Below, one piece after another: positions 22,093 to 31,475 of a stretch of 64,000 nucleotides of DNA. Below the pieces are notes generated by a model. That model did no database searches. It was not told the origin of the DNA and worked only from the letters and a program-made list of their open reading frames with translations. Position 1 is the first letter of the stretch, and every line of letters starts with the position of its first letter. Position numbers and translations under genes: made by a program. Origin of the DNA: Streptomyces radiopugnans (lineage in GTDB: Bacteria; Actinomycetota; Actinomycetes; Streptomycetales; Streptomycetaceae); the NCBI RefSeq assembly GCF_900110735.1, contig NZ_FOET01000001.1:868001-932000 (forward strand), in the 5' to 3' direction.

Positions 22093-23793
22093 TCAGTGCC
22101 TGGCCGCGCCCTCGGCGCCGGCCCCGGTCAGGGCCCGCACCTGGAGCTGGGCGAAGCGCCGCGGGTTGCTCTCGCCCGAGGACAGCGTGCCGACGATCGC
22201 GCACAGCAGGCCGAGCGGGATGGAGACCAGGCCCGGGTTGGTCAGCGGGAACCAGGCGATGTCGATGCCCGGGATCAGCGCCTTCTCGGTCCCGGAGAAC
22301 ACCGGCGAGAAGATCACCAGGCCGACCGCGCTGATCAGACCGCCGTAGATGCCCGCGACCGCACCCCGGGTGTTGAACCGCTTCCAGAACAGGCTCAGCA
22401 GCAGGGTCGGCAGGTTGGCCGAGGCGGCGATGGCGAAGGCCAGACCGACCAGGAAGGCCACGTTGAGGCTCTGGGCGAAGATCGCCAGGATGATCGACGC
22501 GGCGCCGATGCCGAAGGCCGACAGGCGCGCGACCTTGATCTCCTCGTGCTCGGACGCCTGGCCCCTGCGCATCACGCTGTTGTAGAAGTCGTGCGCCAGG
22601 GACGAGGAGGAGGCGATGACCAGGCCGGCCACCGTGGACAGGATCGCCGCGAAGGCGACGGCCGCGATGACCGCCAGCATCACCGAGCCGAAGAACTCGC
22701 CGCCGAAGTGCTCCCCGACCTGCCGGGCGAGCTGTGGCGCGGCGGTGTTGCCCGCGGCGTCCTGGGCGGTGATGGCCTCCTTGCCCACCAGGGCCGCGGC
22801 GCCGAAGCCCAGGATCAGGGTCATCAGGTAGAACGAGCCGATCAGGCCGATGCCCCAGTTGACGGACTTGCGGGCGGCCTTGGAGTCCGGGACGGTGTAG
22901 AAGCGGATCAGGATGTGCGGCAGACCCGCGGTGCCCAGCACCAGGGCCAGGCCGAGGCTGATCAGGTCGAGCTTGTTCCACATCGTCTGCAGGGCGTCAC
23001 CGGGCACCTCGACGCCGTACCGAAGCCCCGGCTCCAGGAAGGACTGCCCGGCGCCGCTGGCGTTGGCGGCGTCGCTCATCAGCTCGCCGAAGTCGAAGCC
23101 GTAGACGGCCATCACCAGGGCGGCCAGGATGATGGTGCCGCCCATCAGCATGCCGGCCTTGATGATCTGCACCCAGGTGGTGCCCTTCATGCCGCCGAAG
23201 GTCACGTACAGGGTCATCAGGATGCCGACGACGACGATGCCCACGATCTTGGCGGTGTCGGCGTCCATGCCCAGATACGTCTCGCCCGGCCGGATGCCCA
23301 GCAGGAGGGCGACGACCGCGCCGGCGCCGACCATCTGGGCCAGCAGGTAGAAGATCGACACGGTGATGGTGGACACGGCCGCGGCGGTGCGCACCGGGCG
23401 CTGCTGCATCCGGTACGACAGCACGTCGGCCATGGTGAAGCGGCCGGAGTTCCTCAGCAGCTCGGCGACCAGCAGCAGGGCCACCAGCCAGGCGACGAGG
23501 AAGCCGATGGAGTAGAGGAAGCCGTCGTAGCCGAACAGCGAGATCATGCCCGCGATGCCCAGGAAGGACGCGGCGGACATGTAGTCGCTGCCGATGGCGA
23601 AGCCGTTCTGCATACCGGTGAACTCGCGTCCGCCGGAGTGGAAGTCGGCCGCCGACTTCGTCTGGCGGCCCGCCCACACCGTGACGCCGAGCGTCACGGC
23701 GATCATGACGACGAACACCAGGATGGTGAGGGTGCGGCTGCTGGAGCTGACCTCTTCGGCCGCCAGGAGCACGCCGGAAGCGGTGTTCGTCAT
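22093..23793 (-). CDS. Cation:acetate-type symporter (SSS family)
   Basis: A 566-residue membrane protein with about 13 helices and the hallmarks of ActP-type permeases: NGFAIGSDYMSAASFLGIAG, TFGGMKGTTWVQIIKAGML, LGTAGLPHILIRFYTVPDSKAAR and LSTVAGLVIASSSSLAHDFYN. Such proteins import acetate and similar short monocarboxylates with Na+ or H+. The ATG overlaps the stop of the DUF485 gene, the usual pairing for this permease. The second symporter at 18131-19603 is a shorter relative. The presumed regulator genes follow immediately downstream. Confidence 0.92.
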   Translation of the reverse strand: MTNTASGVLLAAEEVSSSSRTLTILVFVVMIAVTLGVTVWAGRQTKSAADFHSGGREFTGMQNGFAIGSDYMSAASFLGIAGMISLFGYDGFLYSIGFLVAWLVALLLVAELLRNSGRFTMADVLSYRMQQRPVRTAAAVSTITVSIFYLLAQMVGAGAVVALLLGIRPGETYLGMDADTAKIVGIVVVGILMTLYVTFGGMKGTTWVQIIKAGMLMGGTIILAALVMAVYGFDFGELMSDAANASGAGQSFLEPGLRYGVEVPGDALQTMWNKLDLISLGLALVLGTAGLPHILIRFYTVPDSKAARKSVNWGIGLIGSFYLMTLILGFGAAALVGKEAITAQDAAGNTAAPQLARQVGEHFGGEFFGSVMLAVIAAVAFAAILSTVAGLVIASSSSLAHDFYNSVMRRGQASEHEEIKVARLSAFGIGAASIILAIFAQSLNVAFLVGLAFAIAASANLPTLLLSLFWKRFNTRGAVAGIYGGLISAVGLVIFSPVFSGTEKALIPGIDIAWFPLTNPGLVSIPLGLLCAIVGTLSSGESNPRRFAQLQVRALTGAGAEGAARH

Positions 23794-24179
23794 GCCCGTC
23801 CTCCCATCCGGCCGGCGGAGGAGCCCGCGGGCGCACCGGCCAGTTCGGCCCTCAGGTCGTCCGCGAGCGGGTCGACCTTCCGGTCGGCGTAGCGCGCGTA
23901 CATGATCGCGATGCCGAAGGTGCTGACGAACTGGAGGATCCCGAACACCAGGGCCACGTTGACATCGCCGAAGAGGACCGTGGACATCACGTCACGGGCG
24001 TAGGCGGACATCAGCACGTACAGCAGGTACCAGGCGAGGAAGCCGACGCTCACCGGGAGCACGAACCTCATCAGGCTCCGCCTGAGCTGGTCGAAACGCG
24101 GATCGCTGTGCATGGCCACCATGCGGTCCTCCGCGTCCCCGGCGGGGTCCAGGGTTTGTTGTGGACGGTCTGCGGACAC
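23790..24179 (-). CDS. DUF485 family membrane protein
   Basis: A 129-residue protein with the DUF485 core: HSDPRFDQLRRSLMRFVLP, then helix VGFLAWYLLYVLMSAYA and helix VALVFGILQFVSTFGIAIMY followed by YARYADRKVDPLADDLR. DUF485 proteins are encoded with acetate permeases and are thought to assist them. I set the start at GTG 24179 (MSADRPQQTLDP) because AAGGAGG lies five bases upstream. The in-frame ATG at 24194 lies over that ribosome site. The stop overlaps the permease ATG. Confidence 0.88.
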   Translation of the reverse strand: MSADRPQQTLDPAGDAEDRMVAMHSDPRFDQLRRSLMRFVLPVSVGFLAWYLLYVLMSAYARDVMSTVLFGDVNVALVFGILQFVSTFGIAIMYARYADRKVDPLADDLRAELAGAPAGSSAGRMGGRA

Positions 24180-24605
24180 TGCCGCCTCCTTCATCGACAC
24201 GACGCGATACGACACGACGTACGGGAGCGGAAAAGGAATGCGGGGAACGTAAGGTGCGTCACACCCGGGGTGAAGAAGCTGATCGCGGCGTGCGGCGAAC
24301 GCCGGATGCGTGCGCCGAACGGTAGACCGTCGTGCGCCGAACGGTCGCTTTTCCGCGCCGAGCGGTCACCCTCGCGGGGGAAACGGCTGCGGAGCGCGCA
24401 CGCGGGCGCGGCGACGGGCCGTCCCGCGCCCGGGGAGGCCGGAGAAGACCGGAAAGGGGGCCGGGGAGGGGTGCTCCCGTGCCGTGACCGGGCCGCGGTC
24501 GCGCACGCGTCGCGCGGGCTCCACCCCGCCCCCGCGCGCGTTACGCACCCGTTGCCGGGGTGAAGCGGCGCCTTCGGGGCCCGGCACGGTAGCGTTCGTG
24601 GGGTC
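24180..24605. promoter_or_regulatory. 426-bp divergent region between the DUF485/symporter operon and lgt
   Basis: No gene is supported here. The left part is the leader of the DUF485/symporter operon, including a repeat of CGTCGTGTCG read on the minus strand. The middle (24292-24366) holds the array annotated separately. The right part is GC-rich and ends in GGTAGCGTTC about 10-15 bp before the lgt ATG; TAGCGT there may be a -10 element giving a nearly leaderless lgt message. Confidence 0.5.
24292..24366 (-). promoter_or_regulatory. Array of four direct repeats resembling LytTR binding sites
   Basis: Twelve-base units begin at 24292, 24312, 24334 and 24355, so the periods are 20, 22 and 21 bp. 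Plus-strand units are GCGGCGAACGCC, GCGCCGAACGGT twice, and GCGCCGAGCGGT. On the minus strand, which is the coding direction of the DUF485/symporter operon, the two identical units read ACCGTTCGG. That fits the published LytTR-site consensus [TA][AC][CA]GTTN[AG][TG] at all nine positions. The fourth unit fits at eight and the first at six. The array ends 113 bp upstream of the DUF485 start. Binding by the local LytTR regulator is inference. Confidence 0.6.
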
Positions 24606-25601
24606 ATGGAAACCCTTGCCTTCATCCCCAGCCCGTCGTCGGGCGAGATCGTCATCGGACCGATCCCGCTGCGGGGCTACGCGTTCTGCATCATCGTCGG
24701 CGTCTTCATCGCGGTCTGGCTCGGCGGGAAGCGCTGGGTCGCCCGTGGCGGACAGCCCGGCACGGTCGCCGACATCGCCGTGTGGGCGGTCCCGTTCGGC
24801 CTGGTCGGCGGCCGCCTCTACCACGTCGTCACCGACTACCAGCTCTACTTCGGCGAGGGCCGCGACTGGATCGACGCCTTCAAGATCTGGGAGGGCGGAC
24901 TCGGCATCTGGGGAGCGATCGCGCTGGGCGCGGTGGGCGCCTGGATCGGCTGCCGCAGGCGGGGCATCCCGCTGCCCGCCTACGCGGACGCCATCGCCCC
25001 CGGCATCGCGCTCGCCCAGGCCGTCGGCCGCTGGGGCAACTGGTTCAACCAGGAGCTGTACGGGCGCCCCACGGACCTGCCGTGGGCGGTGAGGATCGAC
25101 AACGGCGTCGACACGGGCACCTTCCACCCCACCTTCCTGTACGAGTCGCTGTGGTGCGTGGGCGTCGCCCTGCTGGTGATCTGGGCCGACCGCCGCTTCC
25201 GCCTCGGCCACGGCCGCGCCTTCGCGCTGTATGTCGCGGCCTACACGGTGGGCCGCTTCTGGATCGAGTACCTGCGCATCGACGAGGCCCACGAGATCTG
25301 GGGACTGCGTCTGAACAACTGGACCTCGATCGTCGTCTTCCTGGCGGCGGTGGCCTACATCGTGCTCTCGGCCAGGCTCCGCCCGGGACGTGAGGACGTG
25401 GTGGAGCCGGTGGCGGAGAAGGCCGATGACGCCGGTGGCGCCGACGGCACCGGCACCGGCACCGGCACCGGCACCGGTACCGAAGGCGACGCGAGGGCGA
25501 AGGGCTCCGCCGAGGACGAGGGCAAGGCCGCGGAGGACCGGGCCGACGGACCGGAGCGCGCCGAGTCCGCCGGCGGGACGTCCGCCTCCACCGCGGGCTG
25601 A
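24606..25601 (+). CDS. lgt: Prolipoprotein diacylglyceryl transferase
   Basis: Transfers diacylglycerol from phosphatidylglycerol to the lipobox cysteine of prolipoproteins in the membrane. The 331-residue protein has seven hydrophobic helices. Family motifs are IPLRGYAFCIIVGVF, GLVGGRLYHVVTDY, GGLGIWGAI, the Lgt signature GRWGNWFNQELYGRPTDLPW, TFHPTFLYESLW and RFWIEYLRID. Residues past ~262 form an extra cytoplasmic tail rich in Ala, Glu, Asp and Gly that includes (GT)6, encoded by six six-base repeats. The tail makes it longer than a typical Lgt. A lipoprotein substrate, LivK, is encoded in this window. Confidence 0.95.
   Translation: METLAFIPSPSSGEIVIGPIPLRGYAFCIIVGVFIAVWLGGKRWVARGGQPGTVADIAVWAVPFGLVGGRLYHVVTDYQLYFGEGRDWIDAFKIWEGGLGIWGAIALGAVGAWIGCRRRGIPLPAYADAIAPGIALAQAVGRWGNWFNQELYGRPTDLPWAVRIDNGVDTGTFHPTFLYESLWCVGVALLVIWADRRFRLGHGRAFALYVAAYTVGRFWIEYLRIDEAHEIWGLRLNNWTSIVVFLAAVAYIVLSARLRPGREDVVEPVAEKADDAGGADGTGTGTGTGTGTEGDARAKGSAEDEGKAAEDRADGPERAESAGGTSASTAG
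25446..25481 (+). repeat. Six-unit hexanucleotide repeat in the lgt tail
   Basis: Five GGCACC units followed by GGTACC, all in frame, encode a Gly-Thr dipeptide run. Unit number may vary by slippage without breaking the frame. Confidence 0.95.
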
Positions 25602-25622
25602 CCCGGCGGCGGGAACCGCACC

Positions 25623-25657
25623 GGCCCCGGCCGCGCCCCTCCGGCGCGGCCGGGGCC
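25623..25657 (+). terminator. Rho-independent-like terminator after lgt
   Basis: Perfect 15-bp stem GGCCCCGGCCGCGCC / GGCGCGGCCGGGGCC with a CCTCC loop, followed by TTCT, 21 bp after the lgt stop. Confidence 0.8.
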
Positions 25658-25788
25658 TTCTCCGTGCCACGGCGAAACCCCAGGTCAGCGAGGTAAGTTC
25701 GGCCTGCCTTGCTGGAATCGCACCCGGGGGTGGACGTACGGTCGAGGCGTCGGGCACCGGACGGGGGAACTTCAGGAGGAGCAGGCGG

Positions 25789-26544
25789 ATGTCGTCCATG
25801 GCCGGAGACGGAAGCGAGATCACCCTGCGGCCCGGAGCGCCGAACTCCGCGCACCGTGACAACCACACCCACCGCGATGTGACCGGCGGCTGGCTGCGCC
25901 CGGCCGTCTTCGGGGCGATGGACGGGCTGGTTTCCAACCTCGCCCTGATGACGGGTGTCGCGGGCGGCAACGTGGACCGCACCGTGATCATCATCAGCGG
26001 TCTGGCGGGACTGGCCGCCGGAGCCTTCTCCATGGCCGCCGGCGAGTACACCTCGGTGGCCTCCCAGCGCGAGCTGGTCCTGGCCGAGCTGGACGTGGAG
26101 CGGCGCGAACTGCGCCGCAACCCCGAGGACGAGCAGCGGGAGCTGGCCGAGCTGTACGTGGGCCGGGGCGTGGAACCCCAGCTGGCCGTGAAGGTCGCCG
26201 AGCAGCTGTCCAGGGACCCCGACCAGGCGCTGGAGATCCACGCGCGCGAGGAGCTGGGCGTGGACCCGGGCGACCTGCCCTCGCCCGTGGTCGCCGCCGT
26301 CTCCTCCTTCGGCGCCTTCGCGGTGGGCGCGCTGATACCCGTGCTGCCCTATCTGCTGGGAGCGGTCGCGCTGTGGCCCGCCGTGCTGGTGGCGCTGCTG
26401 GGCCTGTTCCTGTGCGGCGTGCTGGTCTCCAAGATCACCGTACGCCCGTGGTGGTACAGCGGGCTGCGGCAGCTCACCCTGGGCGGCGCGGCGGCCGCGG
26501 TCACCTACGGGCTCGGTACCCTGTTCGGAGTAGCCGTGGGCTGA
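25789..26544 (+). CDS. VIT1/CCC1-family transporter
   Basis: A 251-residue membrane protein of the vacuolar iron transporter/CCC1 family, which exports or sequesters Fe2+ or Mn2+. Family features are WLRPAVFGAMDGLVSNLALM, IIISGLAGLAAGAFSMAAGEYTSVASQRE (helix 1-2 with conserved acidic and Met residues), an amphipathic acidic metal-binding segment (~residues 95-165, DVERRELRRNPEDEQRELAEL) and three C-terminal helices. The ATG at 25789 is eight bases after AGGAGGA. The metal cannot be told from sequence. It stands alone between lgt and gltB. Confidence 0.88.
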   Translation: MSSMAGDGSEITLRPGAPNSAHRDNHTHRDVTGGWLRPAVFGAMDGLVSNLALMTGVAGGNVDRTVIIISGLAGLAAGAFSMAAGEYTSVASQRELVLAELDVERRELRRNPEDEQRELAELYVGRGVEPQLAVKVAEQLSRDPDQALEIHAREELGVDPGDLPSPVVAAVSSFGAFAVGALIPVLPYLLGAVALWPAVLVALLGLFLCGVLVSKITVRPWWYSGLRQLTLGGAAAAVTYGLGTLFGVAVG

Positions 26545-26888
26545 GGTGGGCCGAGCGGGGCCGCGAGGACGCGGTCCCGGCCCGGTGTGACCTGTTCAAC
26601 TCCTGAAACGTCCGCTCGTCTGTTACCCGCCGGTTTCAGCTGTGTCACCGTTGGGAATGAACAACGAGCGCTTCTGGCAGTGTCGCCGACGCAGTCCGGA
26701 TCCACGCGGCGGTTGTGTGCCGTATGCCCGATTCGACCCCCATCGCAGGTCCGCATGATGGACCGAGGTGTCCGCCCCTCGGGAGAAAGCTCATCATGTA
26801 ACCTGCACGAAAATTTGTTCCGCAGAGGGCCAACGTCGTCCCTCGGTGCCTTCCGGACCAGCTCCGCAAGGCGCCACCAAGCCCCACC
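26545..26888. promoter_or_regulatory. 344-bp gltB upstream region with GlnR-like half-sites and an inverted repeat
   Basis: No gene is supported. Within 26594-26639 I see GTTCA-N6-GAAAC (26594-26609) and, 12 bp later, GTTAC-N6-GTTTC (26622-26637). These resemble the GTnAC-N6-GAAAC half-sites of the actinobacterial nitrogen regulator GlnR. CTGAAAC (26603-26609) and GTTTCAG (26633-26639) also form a perfect seven-base inverted repeat. The spacing between half-sites is 12 rather than the usual 6, so GlnR binding is only a candidate. The stretch is less GC-rich than its flanks. Confidence 0.4.
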
Positions 26889-29800
26889 ATGACGACGGGA
26901 GAGCCGATGCGTGCTGCGCCCCTGACGGCCTACCCTGCCAAGCAGGGAATGTACGACCCGCGCGACGAGCACGACGCCTGCGGCGTCGGCTTCGTGGCCA
27001 CCCTCACCGGTGAGGCGAGCCACGCGCTGGTCGACCAGGCGCTGACCGTCCTGCGGAACCTGGAACACCGCGGCGCCACCGGCGCCGAGGCCGACTCCGG
27101 CGACGGTGCGGGCATCCTGGTCCAGGTCCCCGACGCCTTCCTGCGCGAGACCGCCGGCTTCGAGCTGCCCGAGGCCGGCTCGTACGCCGTGGGCATCGCC
27201 TTCCTCCCCACCGGCGAGGCCGACAGCGCCGAGGCCGTCACGCGCATCGAGGCGATCGCCGCCGAGGAGGGCCTGAACGTCCTGGGCTGGCGCGAGGTCC
27301 CCGTCGCCCCGCAGCTGCTGGGCAGCGGCGCCCGCGCCACCATGCCCGCCTTCCGCCAGCTCTTCGTCGCCGACGGCGTGAACACCGGCCTGGCCCTGGA
27401 CCGCAAGGCCTTCGTGCTGCGCAAGCGCGCCGAACGCGAGGCCGGCACCTACTTCCCGTCGCTGTCCGCGCGGACGATCGTCTACAAGGGCATGCTGACC
27501 ACCGGGCAGCTCGAACCCTTCTTCCCCGACCTGTCCGACCGCCGCTTCGCCAGCGCCATCGCCCTGGTCCACTCGCGGTTCTCCACCAACACCTTCCCCA
27601 GCTGGCCGCTGGCCCACCCCTACCGCTTCGTCGCCCACAACGGCGAGATCAACACCGTCCGCGGCAACCGCAACTGGATGCGCGCCCGCGAGTCCCAGCT
27701 GGTCTCCGACCTCTTCGGCGGCAAGGACGCCGGGGACCTGGAGCGGATCTTCCCCGTCTGCACCCCGGACGCCTCCGACTCCGCCTCCTTCGACGAGGTC
27801 CTGGAACTGCTCCACCTCGGCGGCCGCTCCCTGCCCCACGCGGTGCTGATGATGGTCCCCGAGGCGTGGGAGAACCACCCCTCCATGGACCCCGCCCGGC
27901 GCGCCTTCTACCAGTACCACTCCACGATGATGGAGCCCTGGGACGGACCGGCCTGCGTCACCTTCACCGACGGCACCCAGGTCGGCGCCGTCCTGGACCG
28001 CAACGGACTGCGCCCGGGACGCTACTGGGTCACCGACGACGGCCTGGTCGTCCTCTCCTCCGAGGTCGGCGTCCTGGACATCGACCAGGACAAGGTCGTC
28101 CGCAAGGGCCGCCTCCAGCCCGGCCGCATGTTCCTGGTGGACACCGCCGAGCACCGCATCATCGAGGACGACGAGATCAAGGCCTCCCTCGCCGCCGAGC
28201 ACCCCTACCAGGAGTGGCTCGAGGCCGGGATCATCGAGCTGGAGGACCTGCCCGAGCGCGAGCACATCGTCCACACCCACGCCTCGGTCACCCGCCGCCA
28301 GCAGACCTTCGGCTACACCGAGGAGGAACTGCGCGTCCTGCTCGCCCCGATGGCCCGCACCGGCGCCGAGCCGATCGGCTCGATGGGCACCGACTCGCCC
28401 ATCGCCGCGCTCTCGACGCGCCCGAGGCTGATCTTCGACTACTTCACCCAGCTGTTCGCCCAGGTCACCAACCCGCCGCTGGACGCCATCCGCGAGGAAC
28501 TCGTCACCTCGCTGATCTCCTCCCTCGGCTCCCAGGGCAACCTGCTGGAGCCCACCGCGGCCTCCTGCCGCAGCGTCACCCTGCCCTTCCCGGTCATCGA
28601 CAACGACGAGCTCGCCAAGCTCGTCCACATCAACGCCGACGGCGACATGCCGGGGATGAAGGCCGTCACCCTCTCCGGCCTCTACCGCGTCGGCGGCGGG
28701 GGAGCGGCCCTGGCCGAGCGGATCGAGGAGATCTGCGCCGAGGCCGAGGCCGCCATCACCGACGGCGCCCGCCTGGTCGTCCTGTCCGACCGCCACAGCG
28801 ACGCCGAGCACGCGCCGATCCCGTCGCTGCTGCTCACCTCCGCCGTCCACCACCACCTCATCCGCACCAAGCAGCGCACCCAGGTGGGCCTGCTGGTCGA
28901 GGCCGGAGACGTCCGCGAGGTCCACCACGTCGCCCTGCTCATCGGCTACGGCGCCGCCGCGGTCAACCCCTACCTGGCCATGGAGACCGTCGAGGACCTC
29001 GTCCGCGCCGGCACCTTCCTGCCCGGCGACACCGACCCCGAGACCGCCATCCGCAACCTGATCAAGGCGCTCGGCAAGGGCGTGCTGAAGGTCATGTCCA
29101 AGATGGGCATCTCCACCGTCGCCTCCTACCGCGGCGCCCAGGTCTTCGAGGCCGTCGGCCTGGAGCAGGACTTCGTCGACACCTACTTCCACGGCACCGC
29201 CACCAAGATCGGCGGCGCGGGCCTGGACGTCATCGCCAAGGAGGTCGCCGCCCGCCACGCCAAGGCCTACCCGGCCTCCGGCATCGCACCGGCCCACCGC
29301 AACCTGGAGATCGGCGGCGAGTACCAGTGGCGCCGCGAGGGCGAGCCGCACCTGTTCGACCCGGAGACGGTCTTCCGCCTCCAGCACGCCACCCGCACCC
29401 GCCGCTACGACATCTTCAAGCAGTACACCCGGCGCGTGGACGAGCAGTCCGAACGCCTGATGACGCTGCGCGGCCTGTTCGGCCTGAAGTCCGAGCGGCC
29501 CTCGATCCCCCTCGAGGAGGTCGAGCCCGTCTCCGAGATCGTCAAGCGGTTCTCCACCGGCGCCATGTCCTACGGCTCCATCTCCCAGGAGGCCCACGAG
29601 ACCCTCGCCATCGCCATGAACCGGCTGGGTGCCAAGTCCAACACCGGCGAGGGCGGCGAGGACCCCGAGCGGCTGTACGACCCGGCCCGCCGCTCGGCCA
29701 TCAAGCAGGTCGCCTCCGGCCGCTTCGGCGTCACGTCCGAGTACCTGGTCAACTCCGACGACATCCAGATCAAGATGGCCCAGGGCGCCAAGCCCGGCGA

Positions 29801-31475
29801 GGGCGGCCAGCTGCCCGGCCACAAGGTCTACCCGTGGGTGGCCAAGACCCGGCACTCCACGCCGGGCGTGGGACTCATCTCCCCGCCGCCGCACCACGAC
29901 ATCTACTCCATCGAAGACCTCGCCCAGCTCATCCACGACCTGAAGAACGCCAACCCCGCCGCCCGCATCCACGTGAAGCTGGTCTCCGAGGTCGGCGTCG
30001 GCACGGTCGCGGCGGGCGTCTCCAAGGCCCACGCCGACGTCGTGCTGATCTCCGGCCACGACGGCGGCACCGGCGCGTCCCCCCTCACCTCCCTCAAGCA
30101 CGCGGGCGGCCCCTGGGAGCTGGGCCTGGCCGAGACCCAGCAGACCCTGCTGCTCAACGGCCTGCGCGACCGCATCGTCGTCCAGACCGACGGCCAGCTC
30201 AAGACCGGCCGCGACGTGGTCATCGCCGCCCTCCTGGGCGCCGAGGAGTACGGCTTCGCCACCGCCCCGCTGGTCGTCTCCGGCTGCGTGATGATGCGCG
30301 TGTGCCACCTGGACACCTGCCCCGTCGGCATCGCCACCCAGAACCCGGTGCTGCGCAGCCGCTACAGCGGCAAGGCCGACCACGTGGTGAACTTCTTCGA
30401 GTTCATCGCCGAGGAGGTCCGCGAACTCCTGGCCGAACTGGGCTTCCGCAGCCTGGACGAGGCCATCGGCCACGCCGAGGTCCTCGACGTCAGCCGCGCG
30501 GTCGACCACTGGAAGGCCCAGGGACTGGACCTGGCCCCGCTGCTGCACGTCCCCGAACTGCCCGAGGGCGCCGCCCGCCACCAGGTCGTCCCCCAGGACC
30601 ACGGCCTGGCCAAGGCCCTGGACAACCAGCTCATCAAGCTCGCCGCCGACGCCCTGTCGGCCGACACCGCCGAGGACGCCCGGCCGGTACGCGCCCAGGT
30701 GCCCATCCGCAACATCAACCGGACGGTCGGCACCATGCTCGGCCACGAGGTGACCAAGAAGTTCGGCGGCGCCGGCCTGCCCGACGACACCATCGACATC
30801 ACCTTCACCGGCTCCGCCGGCCAGTCCTTCGGCGCCTTCCTGCCGCGCGGCATCACCCTCCGCCTGGAGGGCGACGCCAACGACTACGTCGGCAAGGGCC
30901 TGTCGGGCGGACGCGTCGTCGTCCGCCCCGACCGGAGCGCCTCCCACCTGGCCGAGTACTCCACCATCGCCGGCAACACCCTCGCCTACGGCGCCACCGG
31001 CGGCGAGATGTTCCTGCGCGGCAGCGTCGGCGAGCGCTTCTGCGTCCGCAACTCCGGCGCGCTGGTCGTCTCCGAGGGCGTGGGCGACCACGGCTGCGAG
31101 TACATGACCGGCGGCACGGCCGTCATCCTGGGCCGCACCGGCCGCAACTTCGGAGCCGGCATGTCCGGCGGCACCGCGTACGTCATCGACCTCGACGCCG
31201 ACGACGTCAACCCCGACATCGCCGGAGCCGTCGAACCCCTCGACGACACCGACCGGCAGTGGCTGCACGACGTGGTGCGCCGCCACCACGAGGAGACCGG
31301 TTCCACCGTCGCGGAGAAGCTGCTCGCCGACTGGGAGAGGGCCGCAGGCCGCTTCAGCAAGATCATGCCCCGTACCTACAAGGCAGTGCTCGCCGCCAAG
31401 GACGCCGCCGAGCGAGCCGGACTGTCCCAGGACCAGATCCACGAGAAGATGATGGAGGCGGCGACCAATGGCTGA
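26889..31475 (+). CDS. gltB: Glutamate synthase, large (alpha) subunit
   Basis: A 1528-residue NADPH-GOGAT large subunit that makes glutamate from glutamine and 2-oxoglutarate. A propeptide of ~30 residues precedes Cys31 ([14 protein letters not shown]), which becomes the N-terminal nucleophile of the class-II glutaminase. Central and FMN synthase domains follow, with SMSYG-like [35 protein letters not shown] and [12 protein letters not shown]. The iron-sulfur motif C-x5-C-x4-C is [12 protein letters not shown]. The C-terminal GXGXG helix domain includes [21 protein letters not shown]. An in-frame ATG at 26907 is an alternative start. It overlaps gltD by eight bases. Confidence 0.96.
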   Translation: MTTGEPMRAAPLTAYPAKQGMYDPRDEHDACGVGFVATLTGEASHALVDQALTVLRNLEHRGATGAEADSGDGAGILVQVPDAFLRETAGFELPEAGSYAVGIAFLPTGEADSAEAVTRIEAIAAEEGLNVLGWREVPVAPQLLGSGARATMPAFRQLFVADGVNTGLALDRKAFVLRKRAEREAGTYFPSLSARTIVYKGMLTTGQLEPFFPDLSDRRFASAIALVHSRFSTNTFPSWPLAHPYRFVAHNGEINTVRGNRNWMRARESQLVSDLFGGKDAGDLERIFPVCTPDASDSASFDEVLELLHLGGRSLPHAVLMMVPEAWENHPSMDPARRAFYQYHSTMMEPWDGPACVTFTDGTQVGAVLDRNGLRPGRYWVTDDGLVVLSSEVGVLDIDQDKVVRKGRLQPGRMFLVDTAEHRIIEDDEIKASLAAEHPYQEWLEAGIIELEDLPEREHIVHTHASVTRRQQTFGYTEEELRVLLAPMARTGAEPIGSMGTDSPIAALSTRPRLIFDYFTQLFAQVTNPPLDAIREELVTSLISSLGSQGNLLEPTAASCRSVTLPFPVIDNDELAKLVHINADGDMPGMKAVTLSGLYRVGGGGAALAERIEEICAEAEAAITDGARLVVLSDRHSDAEHAPIPSLLLTSAVHHHLIRTKQRTQVGLLVEAGDVREVHHVALLIGYGAAAVNPYLAMETVEDLVRAGTFLPGDTDPETAIRNLIKALGKGVLKVMSKMGISTVASYRGAQVFEAVGLEQDFVDTYFHGTATKIGGAGLDVIAKEVAARHAKAYPASGIAPAHRNLEIGGEYQWRREGEPHLFDPETVFRLQHATRTRRYDIFKQYTRRVDEQSERLMTLRGLFGLKSERPSIPLEEVEPVSEIVKRFSTGAMSYGSISQEAHETLAIAMNRLGAKSNTGEGGEDPERLYDPARRSAIKQVASGRFGVTSEYLVNSDDIQIKMAQGAKPGEGGQLPGHKVYPWVAKTRHSTPGVGLISPPPHHDIYSIEDLAQLIHDLKNANPAARIHVKLVSEVGVGTVAAGVSKAHADVVLISGHDGGTGASPLTSLKHAGGPWELGLAETQQTLLLNGLRDRIVVQTDGQLKTGRDVVIAALLGAEEYGFATAPLVVSGCVMMRVCHLDTCPVGIATQNPVLRSRYSGKADHVVNFFEFIAEEVRELLAELGFRSLDEAIGHAEVLDVSRAVDHWKAQGLDLAPLLHVPELPEGAARHQVVPQDHGLAKALDNQLIKLAADALSADTAEDARPVRAQVPIRNINRTVGTMLGHEVTKKFGGAGLPDDTIDITFTGSAGQSFGAFLPRGITLRLEGDANDYVGKGLSGGRVVVRPDRSASHLAEYSTIAGNTLAYGATGGEMFLRGSVGERFCVRNSGALVVSEGVGDHGCEYMTGGTAVILGRTGRNFGAGMSGGTAYVIDLDADDVNPDIAGAVEPLDDTDRQWLHDVVRRHHEETGSTVAEKLLADWERAAGRFSKIMPRTYKAVLAAKDAAERAGLSQDQIHEKMMEAATNG

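Noticed and set aside
25691..25709. Possible iron-regulator (IdeR/DmdR) box upstream of the VIT1/CCC1-family gene
   Set aside because: AGGTAAG-N5-CCTGCCT is only a 5-of-7 dyad and the AGG-to-CCT spacing is 19 bp rather than the 15 bp of iron boxes.
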